Source: Saccoglossus kowalevskii
Lineage: Eukaryota; Hemichordata; Enteropneusta; Harrimaniidae
Assembly (NCBI RefSeq): GCF_000003605.2
Contig: NW_003108579.1
Location: 313,441 to 353,270 of the forward strand
DNA length: 39,830 nucleotides
Direction of reading: 5' to 3'
Within the stretch, counting starts at the first letter, position 1, and each line of letters opens with the position of its first letter. Below, piece after piece: positions 28,401-37,400 of this stretch. Under the pieces are notes generated by a model. The model saw nothing but the letters and a program-made list of their open reading frames with translations, was not told the DNA's origin and made no database searches. The position numbers and the translations under genes were made by a program.

Positions 28401-31400
28401 TTGGGCTGTAGGCCAGTTGTCCCATGTCTGAACACTGTCACTATTATACCACGTCCCATTCACCATAAATATGTCAAAATAAATCCGTGGATCTGGCAAA
28501 ACTTGAGAGTTAAGAAATGTTTCAACTGATTCTTGTGTTCCTGCATCTGGTATCGGAGCTAGTCGCCCACCTAGAGCGCTGCATTGATCATTGGCCGACT
28601 CGAAGTTGACTGATTCAGGATTGACCCATAGCATGAGACCAGCACGTTCTTCAAGAAAAAATAATCACTTAATTAAGAGTAATTACTCAATTATGCAATA
28701 TTCATAACAAGATGTGCAAGAATTGACATTTATTATATTCGTAAAATCTCCATTTGTAATTATAAAACCTCCTATTGTTTTTTTGTTAATTCTATATTTG
28801 TATGTAATCCTCTTGGCTTGGCTCAACACCCATTGAGAGGTGCTGCCTTGTTCATGTTGGAATAAACACAGTCAATGACGAAGAAGGCCCCTTACGCCCA
28901 CATATCGCATACGAACATTAATCTAAGAATATGAACCATAAACATGCCATTTGTAAATATAAATAAATATGAATTATTGCACCTAAATATATTTAATGAT
29001 TTATGAAAAACTTGATCCTTCATATTGGTCCCAATTACTATATCAGAAATTTTATAAAAAACAGTATTTGATTAGCTTCAGCGTTCAATGTGACAAATGA
29101 TCAGCGCCGAAGAGACACTCTGAGATTGATGAAAGCAGTGACTGGCTGTGTAATCGTTCATCATATCGAATACATAAATCCCGTAAGAAATTGTTTTTGT
29201 TATTCATGGAAACCCACAATTCAAAACAATGAACGAACCAACGACCATTTACGTCGTAGCAGGGATTCGTCGATAGAGGGCGCTGTATATAGAAATAATA
29301 TATTAATTGCATAATAGTTAAAACTACGCACACATTTTATGAAAATATAGCCAGCTTGATACTGCTAACTAACCTGAGCAAAATTGTCCACTCCAGCTGT
29401 AGTCACATTTGCATTCACATCCCAACTCATCACTGATGACTTCGCCATTGACACACCACAACGCTCCTTCTACACATTCTGAAAAAAACAACAAATTTAG
29501 TTTTGAGGTCAATAAACTTTAACTGAATCGGCGTGTCTTGTAATTTTGTCTATACACTGTATTTTTTCGTTTTTACACGGTAACATTTCCAACTTTAAAG
29601 ACGACCTTTCCGTCTTTTCTGTTTTATGAACTTTTGAGGCAACAGGGTATTATTTTTGCTGGAAAAAATGATGACAACTGAACAACAATAAACAAAAAGA
29701 AAACGGTAATGGTCAAAAACTATCAAACCTATCCATCTGTGAAAAGAATTTCGTCTAAAGTTTGTGAAAAAAATTCTATTCGGACTGTATTTGTTTTAGA
29801 ATCGATAACGAAGTAACATTAATAACAAAAGGTAATAGCATCTCCACTGTCATTCTTGCTTTAAAACTAAATACACCATTGTGAATAATACACCATGAAC
29901 GTTCTCACCTTTCAGATTGTACAACTTGTGTAGACATTTCCGAATTCTCAATCATTGTTTCAAACTTTTCAAACTTTGCTAGTTTTTTAGACAACATTTC
30001 CAACTTATCAATGAATGTTTTTAACTTTTGGAACAAATTCTCCGCCTTTCGATGCAAGTATCCAAAAAGCATACAGACAAATTTGCCGTCTTCCCAATTT
30101 TTATTTTGAACTTTTCAAACAACTTTCGAGCCTGAAAAAATAAAATCTCCAAGGTTTGCACACGACATTGCTGACTTCTCAAAGTTTAGATGACATTTCG
30201 ACTTCGTAATTAGAAAATTTCGAACTTAATGATCAACTTTGCCGCCTTCTGAAGCAACTTTGCCAACTCTACAAACGACTGTTCCTTCTCCTCACATTAT
30301 GTTTCGAATCTATCAATAATGTATCTTTTCCAAATCAACTTTCGCAAATTTTGCGGACGACTTTTTTGTCCTTCCAAATCAACTTTGCAGACGATTGTTT
30401 TATATTCCCAAACTAGTATTCAAACTTTTCAAACAACGTCCTCGTCTTGCAAGGCATGTTACCTTAACAAGTGTATTTTGAAAAAACAAGCTTTTCGCAC
30501 TTAAGTTTGTTAGGCGATTTTTTCATTCTCTCAATTAACTAATGATTTTTCGGTCATTTCAAACAAGGTTTTCATCTTCGAAATCAACTTTCCGAACTTT
30601 GTGGACGATTTTTTAGTACTTTCAGACCATTTTTTGAAAACAATTCTTGCACTTCACAGGAACACTTGCTGAAGACTTTTTCATCATATTTATGTCGACC
30701 TTTTCAAACTAGTTTCCCGCTTCAGCATCATAGCAGACGTATCCCGTGTTATCAATTTATATGTTGTACTTTTTAAACAAATTACCCACCTTCCAAAACA
30801 AAGTTTTCAAGTTTTTATACTTCTTTCACGCATAGTCTCTATAGTAAACTTGGCAGATGTTTCCCGTCTTTCCAAAGCAACTTCCAGTCTTTTCAATTAA
30901 TTATTTGAAACATTCAAACAATCTTTCCGCTTTATAAGGCAACGTATGTAGCTTTGCAAGCGACTGTTCCTTCCTCTCAGTTTATTCCACAAACTTATAT
31001 TTTAAACTTAATAAACTACTTCTCCGTCTTGTAAACTTTCGAAGAAACTTCCTCGTCTTCCAAATCAACTTTCTTGAAATTGAAGAAGACTGTTCGGTCT
31101 TCTAATTTATATTTTGAAATTCTCAAACAACCTTTAAAAGCGACTTTCCTAATTTTGCAGACGACTTTTCCGTTTTATCAGTTTATTTTTCAAACCTTTA
31201 GAATTGTTTTTCCTCTTTCCAACTTTGCAGACAACTCTGTTCAATTTAGTTTAATTTGTAACATATTTGAACAAACACAATTTAATTGAATATTGATTAT
31301 TTTCAAATATAATTTCTTCTGTATTCACGTCCGGGAATTTGTTGAAACTCTAACTCCAATTCATAAACAACTTACCGAACTCGCACATATACTTCGTAGA

Positions 31401-34400
31401 ACCTACTGCGCATTCCCGCCCGTACATCATCCACTCGTTGTCCACAAATCTGCCAACATGCATAAAGAATAAACAAAACAAAGTGGTTATGCTTATGTGG
31501 GAATAACTCTCACAAAACATGTACAAAGGAATTCAAAGCTGTCATTTGAGGATAAAAGTTTATCCAAATTGGAAATCATAATCAATATACTTGATTGCAA
31601 TGTTGATGTTGAGCAAGATGTAATAAAATAAAACGATTCCGAGTTTCGAAGGTAGTGTAGTGGAATGTCTTTGAGGTTAGATTAACTACCTTTATACCAC
31701 ATTTATCATCTTATTACAAATTTGCTTTTTGTATGTGCTCGACTGTCAGCAAAGTTGTTCAATGGAGATAAACATATTTCTGTCAGTCTCCTGTAAATCG
31801 TCTCCCGTTTTCTTTTCTATTTTTTGCTTTTCTGAGATATTACGTGATTTCCATCTAGGATCGTTTATAAACACAGCAAAAAACACCCTATCGACATTTA
31901 CATTTGGCAATCAATTCAACATATGTTTACCAGTATACAAAACAGGTCATATATGACGGATGCTTTTAAAGTTTTTTTTTTACTTTATTTTAAAATAGGC
32001 CACAATACAATATAATCAGTATAATTCTTATGCTAAGGTATCAAGCCATATCACGTGACGGTTATCAAATTCTTGTTGTAAACACAAATTCTTTATATAT
32101 CGGCAGTTTAGAATGACATTGATGCTCTCAAAAGGTGTTGTATGCAAATACTTATCATCGAATGTGAATTTCTATTTTGTGTGAAAAATATGACTCGAAG
32201 GAAGCAATCATGTGTTGAAAATTCAATCAGTAGCGTCAACGCAACCTGGGACAATTAGTATATAAATCAAACTGGGAAATGGAACATTAGGACAGCTCCG
32301 GTTTTCTTAAATGTATCATGCGTATGTGAATTACTATACATATGTACAAAACAACTTGGAATGCATTAATTATTAATATTTATGGTAATAACTAATTGAA
32401 GCCCGATAATATCCAAACATGGGTTAAAAACTTTTTCCTTAATCACACTTTGCTTTCTATACTATGTCGAAATGAAGTTGATGTCAAGCCGTTTTGCCAC
32501 CTATGTCGATGAATACTACATGGTTTACTTTGATCAAGACAATTACCTGATGTCAGCGCATTCGTAGTCTAGTGGTTGTTCGCCGTACCATGACGTAAAC
32601 GCCCCTTGAAATTGGTTTCCATCTGCCATCCACGCATCCCCAACCTTGTACAGTCCCACAATTACTTCGCTCTCGAGATTAGCTGCAGCAAAGTCGCCGA
32701 CGTTTTGAAACATTTCCGGTGATAGCACTGGCGATAATTTGGCACCGAGGGAAGAGCAGTTTGCCTGTGCTTCATAAAAAGTGGCTGTATCTGTCGACAT
32801 ACTGTACCACGAATGGACAGGTGTTTCCGGTTCTGTGTGAATAGAGAAATATACACCGCATAAATACAACACATTGCCTCTCAAAGCAAACACGTTCAAT
32901 ACTTGACTATCTCGACAAGAGACAACTCAAATGACCTGCTTCCGATCAAATACGCCACTCCGGAAACTAAGACTGAAACTTACATAGTCTATTGTGCAAC
33001 CATACAATCACCACGCATATAAAGTGACGTGTGCAAACATCAGAAGACATATATCATCAAGGAGAGGCGATTCCATTTCATGATCATAGAGGCAAGGAGG
33101 TGGTCAGAAAAAGGAGGAAAGATACTACAAAATATAGTTTTTTTTTTCTTTGCTTAGTTTTTTATTTCAATTGTTTCTTTCGAAGATGAAGCAATTTCTT
33201 CTGCTTTCTTTTGTTTAATATGTGTGATATTTGCACAAATCCATTTGTCCCATCACCAAGAGAGGTACGAGACTCACTGAATTAACTATAATGTTTCCAT
33301 TATCAGAGGTAATTCAGAATTTTGCTTGTCTAAATATTGTCACATGTCCCACATGTCACGGAGCAAATTCCAGTCAAAGGTTAAAACAGTTTGTATAAAA
33401 TTCAAATTAAGCCCCGCTGAGCATGTATATGCGCATATACGCAATGCATTATGGTACAATGCACCACTTTATACAGAATGGACACATTTTTATTGAACTG
33501 AAAAGTCACTAAATTAGAATCCAAAGATCATTATCCGTGCCGTTTCGGACTTTTTGTTAAATTATAATGGAATTAACAAATAATAATAAAGGTAGATATT
33601 GAAAATCTACCTTTAATAATATTATAGCCCTGTCAAAAATAAAATAACTGGCATTATGGATTATTTCGAAGAATGCATATTACTCACGTAGACAGAATGG
33701 TCCCTTCCATCCGATGTCACATATACATGCACATGTGTTGCCGTTCTCGTCCATATCAATTGCGCCGTTATGGCACCAGGAAGCACTCAGAACGCATTCT
33801 GCAAAAAAAAACAAAAATATATTTAAACAACCGAATACAGATGAGAACGGACATTGGTAGACGTGGATATGAGTGGCGTATTTCACATGGGAGTACACTA
33901 TCTTGAGCTTATAAACGGTATGCCGAGTACATTGTAGCGTTTGTAAGACCTAAATAGCCTGTTTGAAACAGATAACCAACCTCACTCGCTTACTCACTCA
34001 CTCACCCACACCCACACACCCACACCCACACACACACACTCACACACTCACGATAAACATGATAATTATTCCTCGATTGTTACTCACCAAATTCGCAAAC
34101 ATGGCGAGTGTTTAAATACGTTGAGCAGTCCACACTCTCCCACTTGTAGCCGCTGTCGACACTGTAAATTAGATAAAAAGTATGTGTAAATTTACTGTTT
34201 TCTGTCAAAGGAATATATAAAAACGATCGTATTTTGTAATCACAGCCCCTTAAGCTTCTCCATACACTATACATGGTCACATAGATTAAAAGTGATAAGG
34301 GGATTTTCCAAATCAAATATTTGAAGTTCGGAGAAACATACAAACGAAGGAACGAGCTAGCTAAAGGAATAAAGTTCGGTGGTTTGTATTTTTTGAGAGT

Positions 34401-37400
34401 CGTGATTTTTATAGAAGGATTATTTGTGAATCGTGAATGCGTGATTCTATTTTTTGTGAAGAGAAAAATTAGCATACCCATAGGCCAAACTCATTGATTT
34501 GTTTGTACAACAAATGAGTGTTTTTATTTGTTTTGATAACATGCATGTAGTCTTCAACGTTTTCAAGGATGTTATATTCAAATAATTTGATCATTCAAAG
34601 TTATCTGTTATACTAGATACTAGAAGAGCGCATTGGATTGTGGGAAAATCAATGTTTATCAACACAAATGTCGTTTTGATGACTGATATGCAGTGTGTTT
34701 TTTTAAAAAAGAAAGAAATATCGCTTACTCCATAACTGCACAGTTGTGTTCAGCGGTGGGTTCGGCAAGCCAGTTGCTAAACTCACGAATCTCCTGCCCG
34801 TCAGGAAACTGCCATACGCCATCGGTTTGTCCAAGACTGAAGTAAACCTTCTTGGAAGCCAGCGGAATCCCAATTTCATTTAGAAAAGTGTTAACCAGTG
34901 TCTGTGTCTGTGCGTCCCCGACCTTTGCAAGGCGTCCGCCATAACTGTTACACATGTTGTTAGCTGCCTCCCGATTGTACGTCGGCTGGGGTACCCAGTA
35001 CGTCATCGTCACAGGCGACACTGAAATATGCAATTTATTTCAAGTCAGTTGTGCCTATATTTGTATGATATGCGCGTGCGCCATAGATTATTTTGTCTAT
35101 ATGCAAATGACCTGAATATATGGCGCGAATAGGCGGGTGGTTGTGGTAATTGCTGAATTTAGCCACCATATTGAAGAAGTGTTCGACGGCAAATTATTCA
35201 CTTTATTGAGTTTATTTAAATAGTGACTGTGTACACCTACCAGTCACACATACACTGACAAGCAAATGATTAGTTAATTAAACAGTTAAATTGACTAAAG
35301 GGCACATTGCCATTGCAGAATTTAAAGCGAGAGGGTCGTCACCTGCGCACGCGCGGGAATTGAGACCCAAGCGACGATAAAAACACACGCTAAAAATGCA
35401 AAGATTCATGGGTAGACGCTTGTTTGTAAACAATGACACGCTATGGCCATCTACCACACGCACAGGTGACGACTCCCCCTTTTTAAACAGTTCTTACATA
35501 TTTGACAGACTGCTCCAATAAACTCAGCGCAGCCGTAATCTAGCCATTTGTAACCGTTTGATCGACTGTAAAATATAAATACAAATAAGTGAGTTAATTA
35601 TTAACATACAGCCACTCAAACAAAATATGCAAAGTTACCTTATTCGCAAATGGCCGCTGAAATCTCGTTGGAAGCGCGAGAGACCCGCGACTTGCTTTTG
35701 CGCCCTCTCTGACAAAACAGCGTTCCATTACCGTTATCGCATCTACTGTTCCAAATGACCACGCTCATATTTTAGGAAGCACACCCACTTTTGCAAAACC
35801 ACGCCCAAATTATATCTCGATTTTCAATTAACAGTTAACCAAATTTCGCGTTATGGGCAACACAAATCGCTTATGTTGTTTAACGTCCACATTTAGTAAC
35901 TCGAACTTTAATTAACAGTTGGCCGAACTTCGAGTTAAGATCAACATAAAGTTGTTGTTTTGTTCAACGTCTTACGTTTCCCGTGACTCGAAGTTCGGTT
36001 GAGAGTTAATTAAAATTCGATTTTATAAATTTGAACGTTAAACAAAAGAACAAATGTATGTAGTCCGTAACTCGGAGTTCTTTTAACTGTTAATTGAACA
36101 TCGAATTACAATTTGGGCGTGGTTTCGGAAATGTGGGCGTGGTCATTTGTATCTAGTTCCAAATATTCTACTGTTCCATTTCCATAACCAACATAAAAAT
36201 AAATGTGATGACAGTAGGGAATTTTTCTCTGTGTTTTGCGCATTGCATCACGGGAAAAAAGTCCACATTTGCATAACACAATCGAAGAACTAATTGACGT
36301 TCTACTAGTGTACAGGTATTAATTTGTTAGAGGTTGTCCAAAATATGTTGAAATATTTGAGTAAGTGCAAATGTCAATCTTATTAAAACTTAGATAGAGT
36401 TCACTGGGTTTTATTCTCTAAAAAAAAAAACGTTAAATAAAAACAAGCTCACCATAGTAATGAGACATAATAAAAGTCGCACAATAAGTTAACGGGTTTT
36501 AAGTGGACAGAAAAATAAGTGGAAATGATCTGAACTTGGTCTCATAACTGAACTGACACAGGAAAAATAGAATGCTGAATAAAAAAATATTTTCCCGGAA
36601 AAAATAGCGGTTATATGGGTAAATAGTTTCTGTTTCGTATTCTACGTCGAATGAGGGCTGTAAGAATTGTATTCCCATCATTACTGGTATGTTTGGGGGT
36701 TATTATATTGATCAACCAATATTCTATACATTTTGAGAAGTTGGTGTGTTCCAGTGTCGTGTACAAATGGACAACATAAGTTCGAATAGAGATAACAAAT
36801 TTAACACCAAAAAGATGTGAATACTGCATTTGTATAATCTTATTCGGTAAAAATACACGACACACAGGATGGTAAATATGACTTTATTTCTATGATGGTT
36901 GAATAGACGATTCATTGCACTTTCGTTTGCCATTCTATTAAAACACCATGCACTACGTATGGTTTGTACTGTCTAACGTCAAACATGTCGACCCCGGAAG
37001 CTCAAAAGTCACGTGGTTAGTGTCGAATCGAACAGAGGTACTGGGAATTGAATACTATTTCGGGAGTGAGGAAATACATTTCTGTGGCTCTCTACTCCCG
37101 ACGACATCTCGGTGGCCATTTGAGTTTTAAAGGAGTCTTATATATCACAACACACGATGACCAACTCAGGGTGCAGCCTAACTCACCTCAATACCGCACA
37201 CTCGTGTGCTACGTCATTGGGCTCCCCAGAAACCCAGTAAAAGAACACAGGTGGGTCTCCATTTGACTTCCATCGGTACCCGGTTGTTATGTCCCGACTT
37301 AAAGCGAAGTAAAATTTATCATGTTGGGTATAAGATTCAAGAAAGCTCTCAAGGTGGTTCTGGGTTTCAATATTTCTTATTTCGGCAAGTGTACCTCCGT

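Noticed and set aside
29090-31956. Several plus-strand open frames of 60-75 codons
   Set aside because: They lie in low-complexity or AT-rich intron sequence, have no recognisable domain and overlap the intron series of the minus-strand gene.
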